From the NCBI GenBank assembly GCA_016987375.1, contig PJRA01000435.1:89965-148284 (forward strand): a DNA stretch of 58,320 bases. Direction: 5' to 3'. Positions 44,616-57,405 of the stretch are shown here, piece after piece. The notes under the pieces are model-generated. The model searched no databases. It was not told the origin of the DNA and saw only the letters and a list, made by a program, of their open reading frames with translations. Origin of the DNA: Brachionus koreanus (Eukaryota > Rotifera > Eurotatoria > Ploima > Brachionidae). Numbering within the stretch: position 1 is the stretch's first letter; each line of letters starts with the position of its first letter. A program made the translations under genes and the position numbers.

Positions 44616-45455
44616 ATGAGAGAGATTTGTTGAATTTTGCCTTGAAAGTTGGGTAAGCCCTGTTTCCACTCAAGAAGATCGACGAACTCACTTATGCAGA
44701 CATCTTTTCACATCATTTCCCTGTCAAAGAAATATTTTAGCTACAAACAATGAACAAATCTTATGGATAACAAAAGAATAAACAAAGATATTGTGCAAAA
44801 ATAAAAATATAATAAATTTTACTATTAGCCAAATATTTATATATTATTGTTTTCCATTTTATTTTTTTATTGAACTTCACAAAACTATTATCCTATATAT
44901 AAAATTTATAAAATGGATTGAAAAAAAAAAACATAAGACGAATCCTAAATAACCAAGTCAACCAAATATCATTCGGATTTTTTCAAGAATTCGAAAATTT
45001 ATAATGCTTCATTAAAAGATCTTATGTTTACATTTAATATTATATAACTGAATTTTTAAAATCAAAACAGATAAGTAATATAATAGTAGTACTGCATGGT
45101 TTTTACCAAAAGTTCTTCGGGCATCGAAAAACTGCCACACTCATTTCCTTAGCTTCCTTAGTGTTAAAAAAGGCTCCTAATTATATTCCTAACATATGAA
45201 TAGAAAAACATGTGTTTTAATTTTTATATTGTCAAATAAATTTGTTAAATTTTTTTGAATATTTTTAAACCTTTTTTGAGTTTAGATTTGATAATTTTAA
45301 AAATTTTGAGTTATTTTAAAGTTAATCATAATTTTTTATACAAGTTCCCAAAAAAAAAGTTGCAAAAAATTTGTAAACAAGCTTAAACAAAAAATTTAAA
45401 ATTATAACACAGATTACAAATTTGTCTTCATTTAAATTTTTTTTTAAATAAAAAT
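44616..45455. other. 5' region of the RASEF-like gene
   Basis: I looked here for EF-hand exons (D.D.DG loops) and found none. CCTTAGTGTTAA near 45152 resembles a piggyBac-like MITE end. Confidence 0.35.
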
Positions 45456-48400
45456 ATGAATAAATTAAGTTCAAATTTAGAGCTCTTAGAATTAAAATTG
45501 AAATTTTATATTTTATTTTTACAGTTTTTATTATTTCTAATGAATTGGGAAATTGAAAAAAATAATTATCAAAATGAAGAGGAGGATATTTCGATTAGTC
45601 AAAAGAGCTCTGGCAACGAACCTGAATCTGATGTTTATGCCTCTATTGGCCTGAGCATTCAAAGGTAACAAAAATAAGAGATGTGAATTATTTATTTTCT
45701 TCTAGTCAAGAAAAAATTTGCGAGTTTCACGAGCTATTGGGAAATGAAAGCCCTGAACAAACAAAGCTTTTTGAAGAGATTCTTTGTTCAGTTTTGCAGG
45801 ATATCCAAAATTACAAAAATGAAGTCGATAGATTAGAAAATGTCTACAAAAAGTATCTAGTTAATACTTATTTATCTTAGATTTTTTTTTAATTTTTGAA
45901 AAAAGTGAAAAGGATCAGAATCAGCTAACTATTAAAAGCATGATTGATGAAGCTGAAAGACAGTTAAACACAATGATGGAAAAAATTAAATTTGAAGTAA
46001 ATGGTTTTTTTAAAAGTTTTATTTCACTTTGTTAATTCATTTTTCACAACTATTTTTTCAAAAGGAAAAAAATAGATATTTGAAAATAATTGAAAATTTA
46101 AAGCAAGAATATTGCCAAGAGATAGCCAGTTTACAAGAAAGCTTAATCAATACTCGAGAAGTATTAGATTATTTTACATCAAAATGAAAACTTAGCAACA
46201 AGTTTTTTTTTTTTAGACGGAAATAAAATTGAGACAGTGTAAAATAGTCGAAAATACTCAATTGAAACAACTTAAGTTAGAAGTCGAAAATTTAAATTTA
46301 GAGAATAGAGATCTGAAAACTCAGCTAAGAAAATCTCAATCAGAAATTTCGGTCCTACGAAGCGAAATAGCTGAATTGACAAATATATGTAATGAGAAAA
46401 ATTGTGAAAAGTAATTAAAATAAATTCAAATTTTAAATTCAATTTAAATTTTTACTAAAGCTATGTTTCAAATGATGTAATTGCAGAATTGTGTAAACTA
46501 AAACAAGAAATATCAGCTTTACAGTATGAAATTTGTATCTATCTTAAATAGGTTTTAAATCAAAATTTTAGCAATGCAAACCAGAAGCTCAATGACTCGA
46601 ATGATGTACTAAAATCTTTAATTCAAAAACAGAAAGAAATTAACAATGAAGTAATTTGATATTTTTATTGATTTTAATTTTTTGATATATTTAAAAATAA
46701 AAGAGAAGAAATCTTTCCCCTTCATTGCAAAAAGAAAAGTAACAACTTAAAGTAATGGGTAGAATAAAACATAAAATAAAATTTAAGTAAATATGATATA
46801 AAAAAAGAAAACCAGCATTAATTTTTTATCATTTTTGATCATATGTTACATTCTGCCTGTTTACAATTGGGTAAATAAAAAATTTTAACATTAAAATTTA
46901 GAGTTGTCTCTCAAAATGAATGCTTAAATGCAAAACACAATAGCACTCTAAGCTCTTTTTATGATGAAGAAATAGGTAAATGACTCAAAACTAAATAAAG
47001 CGTTTATCATAAATTTAAATGCTGCATAGATAGTGGATATGTTGCTTTAAATAATGAGCTATCAGATTTTTACAATGACACTTTTTTTCCAAATAGTCTG
47101 AGTAGTAATTTCAATTTCGAGTGCCAAAGTACTCCCGTAAGTGAGAATGCAGATCAGCAAAAATTTGTTGAAAATTTAAATCTGAATGAAAATAAAACTT
47201 CCACTTTGAGAAAATTGAGTAATAAAAAAGGTAAATATTATGTAATTCATTTTGGGGATATCAAAGAAAATTAAATGTTCTTATTAAATTAAAAAGAAAA
47301 CAAAAACGAAATCATCCAAAGCAATGAAATAGAATCGAATAATGTAAATATTTATTTTTGCATATTTATTTTTGTAAAAAATTTACTCATTTAAATTCAG
47401 ATTTTTTCAAATTCAAATCCAGAGAGAGTTTTCAAACTTGTTTTTGCTGGCGATTCGGTATAATTTTTTTAATTTGTTTTATTTTTTTACACTTAAAAGA
47501 CTTTTCCGAACATTTAACACACATTTTAGAAATTTTAAGTTAAAATTGAAAAACCATGATTTGAGATAATTTATCGCTTAATTTAGATAATTAAGCTAAA
47601 TTGTAGCTAAAAGCCTTTTAATATTTTAATTCATTTGAACATTTGAACTATAAAAGCTGTTAATTTTTGTAATTTCAACTTTTATTTATTTACTTCAAAA
47701 TTAAAACCTTTAATTTTTTTTTATTTATTAAAAATATAGTTAGGGTTTTGACCTGGCAGTTTGGAATGGAGCTTAGTCCTTCTATGTCTTCTTAAAAAAA
47801 TGAAATAAGATAAAAATATATGCTATGGGGAAAACAATAAAATGAATTTTAGTTAAATTAGTGCTATTTCTGAGACATAAATAATTGATTGGTTTTTTTT
47901 TCAAAAACTAATAAGTCTTATTTGAAATTTTTTTGATCTCTACTAGTTTTTTTGATATTTGTATCGAAAAGTTTATAAAATTTTTTTCAGAAGTAGATCA
48001 CTCTTTTAACAATCAAAGTATTAAGATATTTTATTCGAGTAAATTTTACTTATATTGCTTTTATAAATTTTAGTTAGGATATTGCCTTTAGATTTATATA
48101 TTTTTAATTTTTTAAATTTTTAAAGTCAATTCACTAATCTCTCTTATTTATTGTGTATAATTTATTTTTTTGTTCTTTCTAAATATTTTCACTGACAAAT
48201 ACTTGTATATTTTTTTTAATAGTTTTTTCAATACATGTTGAGCTATGAAAATTTATATATTTTAGAGTTCTGTGAACGAAATTATTATTTATACATATGA
48301 GTTAATTTCAAGAGCTTTGGCTAATATCCAGGACTAGATGTGAGCTAATAGATAAATTTTTATATAAACATCAATATTGACTTATGAGGATTAATTTATG

Positions 48401-50996
48401 ATACACACTAGGACCTTTACTCTTTAGTTGAACATTCATTAAAAATAGTTGTGGATATCGACTCCAATTGATCACTGTAAGAATGCTGCAAAATTGTTCT
48501 GACAAAAATGTACTTTTTTCTTAATCGACATTTATGTTCAATAATTGAATCAGACACTTAAATGTAAAATCTTAAAGCCAGTTTTTTTTGCATAATTTAA
48601 AAACTTCATGAATTGCAGGAAAATATTTTCTAATTGCTATACAATTAATCTCTTTTACAATAGACTAATTACACAGTTTAAACGTACAAGGCAAAAAATT
48701 TTTTTATCAAAAAAATAAATATTTTAAAATCAATAAAAATATACTTTACTTTGAAGCTAAATGTACACTTTATTTTTTCAAAAAAAATAAGACTCTAATT
48801 TAGTTGATGTATGTTTTTTCATAGTTTTTATACATTATTATGTACCTCGATTGCTTACAATCATTGATAATATTTAAAAATCTACTTTTTTTTAAAATTA
48901 ATTATCCATTTTCTCTTTCGGACGTTATTTCTCCTGCTGGTAATTTTTTTTCACCTGCTTGTAAAATTATGTGTATGATAGCAATATTTTTTCTTTTGAT
49001 AGCCAAAATAAAAGTTTAATAAAATAACCAAAAATATTTTTATTCATATTAATTTAGAAAAGAAAAATAAAGAAATTAAGCTAAAATTTAGAGTTGTAAA
49101 AAATATAAAATATAAAATTTTCATATTGAAATATTAATTTTAGTTTTTTCGCTGTCTTTTTGATTTTCTGACAGAACTATTTTCTGTATTTCTTTTTTTT
49201 AGTTGTAGAACCACGAGGTCTGCTACGACGTTTTGGACCATTTGAAGATTTTTGTGCATCAGCTTGATAATTTTGATCAATATTTAAATCATTGGGTTCA
49301 TTTAATTGTAAAGGATTCGATAAGTTTTCAAGATTTATAACATTGGATAAAATGTAATACTTTTGAAACGAATTTTCCAAAAGAGTGGCTTGTTGTTGTC
49401 GCTGTTATTGTTGTAACTGTTGCTGTCGAGATTCAGATGGTTGAATTTCTGATGCTTTTTTTGTTTTTCCAGGGTTACCCTTTTTTCTTTGTTTACCTAA
49501 TGGAACATCATGTGCATTTGGATGCCATTCGAGTTTTTTTTTCTTTGCAAGATAAAGCTAATATATGCTTACAAACATAATTTTTCCTATAAAACGGACA
49601 TGTACACGTACTTTGTCTCCAATCTGATGATATTTCAACTGTCCAAATAGATGTAGTCAAATTATAGGAAGCATATAAAAAAATTTAGCTATCAAGTGTA
49701 AAAATTTAACAATCAAGTGTAAAAATTTAGCAATAATTTATTAATTTTTTTTACTAGCAGTTAAAAAAAATTACTAGCAGAAAGAAATAGATCTCTTTCT
49801 CTAATATTAAAATTTGAAAAAAAAATTATTTAATTGAAAAATTTGATTTTAAACAATTTGAAGCTCAAAGACACATTTTAAGAATAATAATTGATCAAAA
49901 AATATTTGAAACCTAATTTTTCTGCCAAAATAATTAAACTAATTAACTAAAACAAAATTAGTAGATTTATAAATATTATCAAATGATTGGAGTCGATTTC
50001 CAGCACTAATAAAAATTTGTAAAAATGATAAGAAATTAAATAAAAAAATGTTTGAAAAAAATTAAGTGGGGTGTATTTTAGATGATGTTAAAATTTAAAA
50101 ACATTTGAATTAATTTTAGAAAACAAATTGGCAGAGGACTTGGGGGATAAATTTTTATTACTGAATTGAAGACTATTTAAATAAATTTAATTTTAATTTC
50201 AAAAAAATTTAAATAATTTATTGTTTAATGGAAAAAGCAGTATATTTAGAAATTTGTTGATCTAAGGGGGTGGGCAAAACAAGCTTTATAACTAGATATT
50301 GCAAAGGTCAATTTAATCCATCAACAAGCGCTACTATAGGTAAATGTCGACTATTAAGTTTTTTTTTTTACTTGAGCTTCTATTTGAATAAGGAATCGAT
50401 CACTACATGAAAGTTCTTGATATTGATGGAAAGCGAATAGCACTACAATTATGGGACACGTAAGTCTATTTAAATAGAAGAAACAAAATTAGAGAAATTG
50501 AAATGCATTATTTTATTTTAGTTGTGGACAAGAGCGATTTCGCTCAATAGCAAAATCGTATTTCCGACGAGCAGATGGCGTCGTGCTTATGTACGACTGC
50601 ACTTGTGAAAAATCGTTTTTAAACGTGCGTGAATGGATCGAAATCATTAATGATACGAGCGACAAGCGTATTCCGATTGTAATTATCGGAAACAAAATTG
50701 ACTTAAGAGAAGACGAAATAGGAAAAAATAGTCCATTGATTCAGAAAGAGCAGGGTTTCAAATTAGCAAAGCAGTTTAATAGCTTATTTATTGAGACAAG
50801 CGCCAAAGATGGAAATAACATTGATGAGTCTTTGATTGAAATTTGCAGGTTTATTTGACTTGAATAAATTTTTTAATTTGATTCTATTTAAATTTCATTT
50901 CTAAGAACAATGAGCACAAATCAAGATATAGAACTTAAATCGGACAGAATAAGACTTGGCATTAGCTCTTCAGTGAAAAAAAAGACTTGTTGTTAA
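45456..50996 (+). CDS. RASEF/Rab45-like: coiled coil plus Rab GTPase domain
   Basis: Sixteen exons: 45456-45664, 45706-45852, 45906-45996, 46065-46160, 46217-46410, 46461-46523, 46572-46650, 46704-46738, 46902-46975, 47030-47230, 47297-47343, 47401-47457, 50267-50339, 50393-50459, 50522-50848, 50906-50996. All phases close; up to 616 residues. Residues about 70-310 are a coiled coil (QLKQLKLEVENLNLENRDLK). An acidic linker follows, then a Rab domain: P-loop FAGDSGVGKTSF split between exons 12 and 13, switch I [41 protein letters not shown] and ETSAKDG, ending KKKTCC, a double-Cys geranylgeranylation tail. CEKSFLNVREWIE matches the RASEF subgroup closely. RASEF proteins usually begin with two EF-hands; none is seen, so they are lost or encoded farther upstream. 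The start is uncertain: the first 85 bases may be intron, with a TTTTTACAG acceptor and Met at 45541. Switch II has Cys where Rabs have Ala (DTAGQE). Confidence 0.87.
47458..50266. other. 2.8-kb intron splitting the Rab P-loop
   Basis: Separates GDS from GVGKT. It contains the MULE/SWIM remnant (minus) at 49177-49690 and otherwise AT-rich sequence. All other introns of the gene are under 170 bases. Confidence 0.8.
49177..49690 (-). pseudogene. MULE-type transposase C-terminal remnant with SWIM zinc finger
   Basis: Minus strand from 49690: FLYASYNLTTSIWTVEISSD, then WRQSTCTCPFYRKNYVCKHI LALS, a SWIM zinc finger (C-x-C-x(n)-C-x-H). The frame continues KKLEWHPNAHDVPLGKQRKK, is interrupted by two stops in a Gln-rich run near 49395, and resumes to KRRSRPRGSTTKKKK, a basic AT-hook-like tail ending at 49177. 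SWIM fingers with basic tails are typical of MULE transposases. The DDE core is absent. The 5' border (49683-49740) has two copies of TCAAGTGTAAAAATTTA. Confidence 0.65.
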
Positions 50997-53245
50997 ATTT
51001 TGTTGCTTTTATAAATATCAAACAAAAAAATTTCAATTATCTCAAAAAGAAATCGCTATTCACCTTAATTTATTCTGCCTAGTTTTTTTTTTTTTGATTA
51101 ATGAAATTATTTTATGTTTTTCTTTTTACAAATTTTAATATTTTGCCTACAATAAAAGAAATTATCTATAAATTTTTTTCACAGATACTTTGTTTCAAGA
51201 GTGTCGATTTATTCAAAATTATTTCTGCTTTTTAGACCTAAATTCAAATTGAAAACAAAAGAGAAGCGAAATTCCGTTTAAAATAAATTGAAATTTCAAT
51301 AATCAAGCTATTTATGTTCAGTTGTGTTTTTAACATTGACAATTTTTTCTATAAATTCATCTGCAAATTTCAAATTTAATATATATTTCGATTTAAATTT
51401 TATACCCGTTTTTTTTAATTAACAATGGTTATTTTTTTAATTTAGTTACCAAGCTTGATAAATCAAGTATGACTTTGCTAATCACAAATAACTATGGTTT
51501 AAAATAGGATTACTCTAAGCAACAGAAAAGAGCTACTTTGACACTCAAAACCCGGAGAGGTTTTTTTTTGGCGCTTGATGTTACATCTTTTCTTTTTTAA
51601 AAAAATATAATAAATTTAGAAATTTTTTTTTTTATAACCAGAAATTTAAAATCAAAAGACATTGAAATTAACTAATTTTTGTTACAAAATAGCTTATTTT
51701 CATGAAATAAGAAAAGTAAAAAGAAAAGGTAACACAAAAGTTCTAGATTACAATGACATTTACTGATGCATTTTGACTCAATTGTCATCTAAACTAGTGT
51801 TTAATAAACAAATGAACATTATGCTATATTTTTTGGAAAATTTTATTTCATCTAAATTTTTGTTATATAAATTTGGTTAGAGAATTTTCATCCTTTTGAT
51901 TTTGATGCTTGATTTTGGTAAAATTTTAGTCAATATTTTTTCTAAAAATTAGTTTAAGTGTATCATTGATTAGACTATGGCCAATATTAGTTTACGTACA
52001 AGTATTGATTTTTTAAAGTTAGAAATATTTAATAGTCTAAACTTGCTGGATTGTTTTTGATAAATAATGGCTTGGAAGTTTTTTCTTTTTCTGAGGCATA
52101 ACGTAAACATCGTCACCATAGAGAAGTTGAAATTATTGATTTTTTCCGTTATTTGATTGGTTTTAGTTCCTAGCAAAAATTTTCTCTTTTTAAAAAAAAA
52201 AAGTGTATTTATTTTATGATTTTTTTTTGCTTTTTTGGCATTTATTTCTACACAAGGATATTTAAATAATCGAGTCTAATTGAAAAAAGTTTCACTTTTG
52301 CTTCAAATAGCTGAGCGTAAAAATTTTCGTTATTTAAATTCGATGATTGTCAAAGCAAATAGATCTTTAAAAGAGCTCTCTTATGACTACATAAATAGGA
52401 GCTAGTTTTTAATCTTTTTTTTCAAAATCCAAAGGAAATCAAGCATTTAAATCGAGATTCTTCAAATATCCTTTTTGTCCCGAATTAAGTGGTTAATTTA
52501 CGAGCAAATACATGTAATGCTTGAAAAGCAAAGACCTAAAAGTGCAGTTGAGAATATTTCTAATTTTTATGAAAATTTAATATTGATTTTTAAATAGAAA
52601 TTATTCAAATAAAAAAAAAGCTTAATTACTTTTTTTTGTTTTAAATAGATTTAAAATCACGTTTGAATTAAAATGATTGTGTAAATCGATTTTAAATTTT
52701 ATTCAGTTAAAATTTTGACGATAAATTCAATTGGGAATATGAGAAATAAACCGATAGTAACAAGTAAGAAATTTTAACTATTCTAAAAAAAAGTTGTTTT
52801 TTGTTAACAGCTAGAAGAGCCAACCCTTTTTTTAAAGTTTTTTTATCCAAAATATTTTTAAAAAAAATTAAGCTAATTAATTTGAGTGATAACTATTTTG
52901 TAAGAAAAATGATTTATTTATATTACTTAAAATTTTCTTCCTCATGAAAATTTTCAAAAATTCATATATTTAAATTTTTATCAAAATATTTTTTTTCAAA
53001 ACTCTCTTCATAGAGTTTAAGGAGTATTATTATTCTTTTTTGTTTTTCTTGCGATATATTCACTTTGATTTTCTACTTTCTATTCTTTAAACCAAATGAA
53101 TCATAAAAGATGTTCATCGTGTCACTATTTTTATTTTAATACTCTGAAAATTATACTGGAAATCTAACTAAGTATTACTTATATTTAGCCAGAATTTTAC
53201 TTAAATATAAAATTACCACATAAATTCTTTCCATCCATTGCAAAT
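50997..53245. other. Intergenic, nothing recognised
   Basis: AT-rich. Frames such as 51970-52176 (minus) lack domains. Confidence 0.4.
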
Positions 53246-53452
53246 CAAATAGTACCTCGAAAATCTTTAGAAAAATCTAAAGTGTGAATTCACACTTATA
53301 AAAAATTTCGAAACAAAATTTAGTTTAATCATGAAAAATATTTAAAAACAGTTGTCCTTAAATTTTTTTTTATTTTGAAAGAAATACGAAATTTTTTCGA
53401 AAATTGAAAAGTTTTTCGTAGATTTTTCGAAAGATTTTCGAGGTACTATTTG
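53246..53452. mobile_element. 207-bp MITE with 33-bp terminal inverted repeats
   Basis: The left end CAAATAGTACCTCGAAAATC plus TTTAGAAAAATCT is mirrored by the right end with one mismatch in 33. A second perfect palindrome, AGTGTGAATTCACACT, lies at about 53280-53295. No clear target duplication was found, so the superfamily is open. Confidence 0.7.
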
Positions 53453-54094
53453 ACTGGGATGTGACGGAATGGAAGGGCTAAATTTCAATTCTAGCCTGCT
53501 AAAGCAAAAAATTGCAAAAAATCAGTTCAAAAGATTCATGATATGTTATTTTTCAAATGATTTGTTTGATTCATCTAGTGCAGATGTCAAAAAAACATTT
53601 GTTAATTTTGATTTGACACATTTTGTTGAACAACTTAAGACAAATATTTGGTCATTAGTAACATTTGTGAAATTAAATTTAAAAAATGGTGGGTTAAAGC
53701 ATTTCATTCATTTTTGACTGACTTAGCGAGCCAATTTGTGTCATTATTAGTCCCGCAATTTTTCTTCAGGTTTGAATGCATGCACAATTTCAATTAAGAG
53801 ACAAGTCAATACAGAATTTTTTAATAATTCATCATGGTTTCTTGTTAGATTTAATTGAACCGTAGAAGCAGTCAGTCTCGCTAAGTCATTCTCACCCTAT
53901 AGGGATTTAATTTAACAAATTAATTTCAAAATTCGTCTCAATTTTCATAAAATAATCAAAATTAATTTAAATTTTTTTATTATATTTTTTAATGGCGTAC
54001 ACTTAGTAATTGCTGATATTCTTTGAGTTTTACCTTAATTTATTTTTGCGAATTTAATTTTAAAAAATATCGATTTTTTTTTCATAGAGAATCG
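53453..54094. other. 5' region of hnRNP K
   Basis: An 82-codon plus frame at 53469-53717 (MEGLNFNSSLLKQKIAKNQF) begins beside the MITE; it has reasonable composition but no recognised domain. A T-rich tract and CATAG at 54087 form the acceptor in front of the hnRNP K start. Confidence 0.35.
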
Positions 54095-57000
54095 ATGATG
54101 GAGCAGCAGGCTCATGTCTATGATCAATTTCAAAATATACCCCAGTATCAAACGGCGCCTCTAGCTGCGCCTGAACTTGCATTTTCGCACCCACCTGGTG
54201 CCAATTTTGACCCCAAGTCAAATGGACAAGGTGATTCCGGCCATGGCCAAAAACGTCATGCCGATCATAACCAGGGGCAATATTCACAGAAAAGACAGCG
54301 CACTGATACCTATCCAAACCAGCAGCACAACAAAACCGGCTTTCAGAACAGGGTGGGCAAAGTTGATCTTAGAATTCTTCTTCCTAGCAAAGTAATTCAA
54401 TATTTTTAATTTCTATGGTATTTATTGAATATTTATGAAAGGATGCCGGTGCCATTATTGGAAGAGGCGGTACAAACATAAAAAGACTTCGAGCTGATGT
54501 ATGTATTTTTTTTTAATTGACCACAGGTCCTACTCTCCGGCTTAAAAAAGAGTTTATCCCAAAAATAGCAGCAAAATAAATCTTAGCATTCTTATTTTAT
54601 AATTAAATATTGATTTTTAAACTGCCATAACAATAATTTAAATTTTTTCATTGTAAAAGTATTACGTAAGTTATGTACAAAGTGCTTAAAAAAATTTCTC
54701 TTATATTTACTCAAGTTGGTCAATAGAAAAGTAAACAATTAATAATTTATGGTCCTCAATCCCGCCCAAATTTTAATACTATATCAAATATTTGTTGTTA
54801 CTAGTCCCTGGCCATCTCCAATCGATCAAGATACTTCAAATCCTAATTGTATTCTAGATTGCTTAGATTTTAATTTATCTCAATTAAAAAGCCTTATCGT
54901 TAAATTCAAGTTCCGTTTGTTTAAAAACATTGCTGCTATTTATAAATTCTTTTTTACTTTTAATTTAAATTCTCACTATTTATAAAATGTCTTTTTCTCT
55001 TTTTTTCATACCATCACCAACACATACAACACCAACTGACCAAATAAATTGTCTCAATATTGTCTTGTCTTTGACCTAAAATAACCACTATAAACTCTAC
55101 TAAACTGACCATTCCAATACTCGACTCAATTTGATTGATTCCACCACTAAATACCAATCGATATCATTTAATTTTTAATACATCTCGATTGATAATTATT
55201 ATTTAATTTATCTAATCTAATAGCACAAGACCATAATACAAGTACCCGATTGCGACGGTCCCGAACGGTAATTTAATACTTTTACTTTTGGTTACTGGCC
55301 TTGTCCATCATTTTTTTTAATTATGTTATTTTGACTTGATATCATGATAATTTTGTTTTAAATAGACTGCTTTTAATTGGTGGCGAGACAGAAGCATGTC
55401 TCACGACCATTTTGGACGTCATTCCGTTGATTGAAGAGAATGCCAAAAATGCACCTGATCATCCTTTCGAATTCAGACTATTGCTGCACCAAAGCCAAGC
55501 TGGATGTGTAATTGGACGAGGTGGCGAAAAAATAAAGGAGCTACGCACGGTAAAATTTTTTATTTTCTTAAAAATAATGACTAATTAGAATTAAAATAAA
55601 ATGCATTAAATACCTTTTTATAAGTAATTTTAAAAAAAGTTTAAAATTATTTAGGGTCCATCTAAAAATTCTGGTTTATTTTACTAGAGAAATACATTTT
55701 GCTAAATTTTTAGTAATGAATTAAGCAAAAATTAAGAAAGCTGTTGAAATTTTTTTTTGTAAAAAATGGGAATCGGATTAAGCTCAATTTTTGGAAAAAA
55801 GTAAACAAAATCTCGGACCAAATAGTTTGTTTAAAATTTTGTAAGATATACAGGGGTCTGTGAATTAAAAAAAAAATTGTAAGGGTTCACTATTTTAGTA
55901 GTAGCCATTTTTTTTACTAAAAAGTAAATTAATTTATTGAAATTTAAGAAATTTTTTCTTCTTTTAAGTGGAACATGGAGGTTTTTAAAGAAAAAAAATT
56001 TTCTCTATTGAAAAATGAATTTTATTTGGAAAAAAAATTCAAATTAATTAAAAATTCAATTTTAATTTTTTAAGCTTTCAATTAAACAAATTTTTTAATT
56101 AATATTTCAGATTTTTTTTTACATTGTTTGATATCAATCTAATTATATTTATCAGGTAAAAAATTAAATTATTGAATTACATGAGCCCTTTTGGTTTATT
56201 GTCAATATCGATCAGCGGGTTAAAAACAGAATTTTCTAAAATAAACTCAAATGCAAATAATAACTTTTTTAATAGTGCTGGGTACTGTACCGTCAGTACC
56301 GCCAAAGAAATTAAAAAAATTAATAAAAAAAATTTGATTGATAAAAAAATTGAGTATAAGAAAAAACAATTAAATTTAGAAAAAAAAATTTAACCCTGCG
56401 TCCATCAAGACGACCATTTTGAAATTTTGTAAAAAAAACAAACTTCTTGCTGACTTAATGATACAAGATGTTAAGAGTAAATACTTAAAGAAAATAAGAT
56501 ATTTTTTATTTAAAAAAAATACTGAAAATCCTTAGAAATTAATTTCATTCGAAAATAATTTTTGAATTTCTAACGGTGAAAAAATTTAAATTTATAAAAA
56601 TAATCATGTCAAATTAAAAAGAAAATTTGATTAATTTTTTTGTTGAACAATTTAATAATATTTTTGGCCTTTTTTAGCGTCACAATTTGGACATGAAAGT
56701 GTATTCAGAATGCGCACCAATGTCAACTGAGCGTATTTGTCAAATGAGAGGCAAAGCGCCGGACATAGTAAACTGCTTGCGTGAAACATTGCAGCTTCTT
56801 CAAAACGCTCCGCCCAAAGGAGCCAGTCGACTGTATGACCCACAAAATTTCAATGAATTTTCGGCGAGTCAGTACGGTGGCTATGTAAGTGAAAAAAAAG
56901 GAAACCAAGGTCCGCCAGCTCGCGGTGGTGGCGGCGGTCCACCTGGAGGTTTTCACCACGGAGGACCACAGGGCGGCCCTCGTTTCGAAAAAGAACACCG

Positions 57001-57405
57001 TGGACCTCCTCCTGGTGACCATCGAGGTCGGGGCCCTCGCGACGTAATCGATCGCAGACGTCAGGATCATGCACCAAGAGGCAACGCACCTCGTAACTAC
57101 CAACACAAGGCTCCTCAGAATCCACCGAGACATGCGTCTAGCTATGATCATGGCTTTCAAAACGGCGCTCAAAATACCACGATACAAAATACCAAGCCTA
57201 ATGCAATGACCAATCAAGTGACAATACCGAACGAGTTAGCTGGAGCTATTATTGGGCCCAAAGGAGCCAAAATTCAGCAAATAAGAGAACAATCTGGAGC
57301 TGGCATTACAATTGACAAACCACAACCTGGTAACAATGACCGAGTAATTACAATTACCGGTAGTGCTGAACAAATTCAAAACGCTCAGTATCTACTTCAA
57401 ATGAC
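54095..57405 (+). CDS. HNRNPK: hnRNP K, three-KH-domain poly(C)-binding RNA protein
   Basis: Coding exons 54095-54391, 54442-54498, 55224-55267, 55366-55549 and 56678-57405 join in frame to at least 436 residues; a short last exon follows and is not settled. KH1: VDLRILLPSK, DAGAIIGRGGTNIKRLRAD, IIQVPDCDGPERLLLIGG. KH2: FEFRLLLHQSQAGCVIGRGG, KIKELRT, then RHNLDMKVYSECAPMSTERI. A Gly/Arg/Pro-rich RGG region (GGGGGPPGGFHHGG) precedes KH3: VTIPNELAGAIIGPKGAKIQ, VITITGSAEQIQNAQYLLQM. Each GxxG loop is intact. Order and spacing are those of hnRNP K, which binds C-rich RNA and DNA in splicing, transcription and translation. A splice acceptor precedes the ATG, so a 5' non-coding exon lies upstream. 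Introns of 0.7 and 1.1 kb interrupt KH1 and KH2. Candidate 3' exons begin near 57450-57480 (ending LEDQ) or near 57763 (FVARKLIDAMKRTD). Confidence 0.93.

Noticed and set aside
44616..45455. EF-hand exons for the RASEF-like gene
   Set aside because: No D-x-D-x-D-G loop found in any plus-strand frame.
54749..54985. 78-codon frame inside an hnRNP K intron
   Set aside because: No domain and no matching splice signals; treated as intron sequence.
56723..57217. Minus-strand frames of 164 and 91 codons
   Set aside because: Shadows of the GC-richer RGG exon of hnRNP K.
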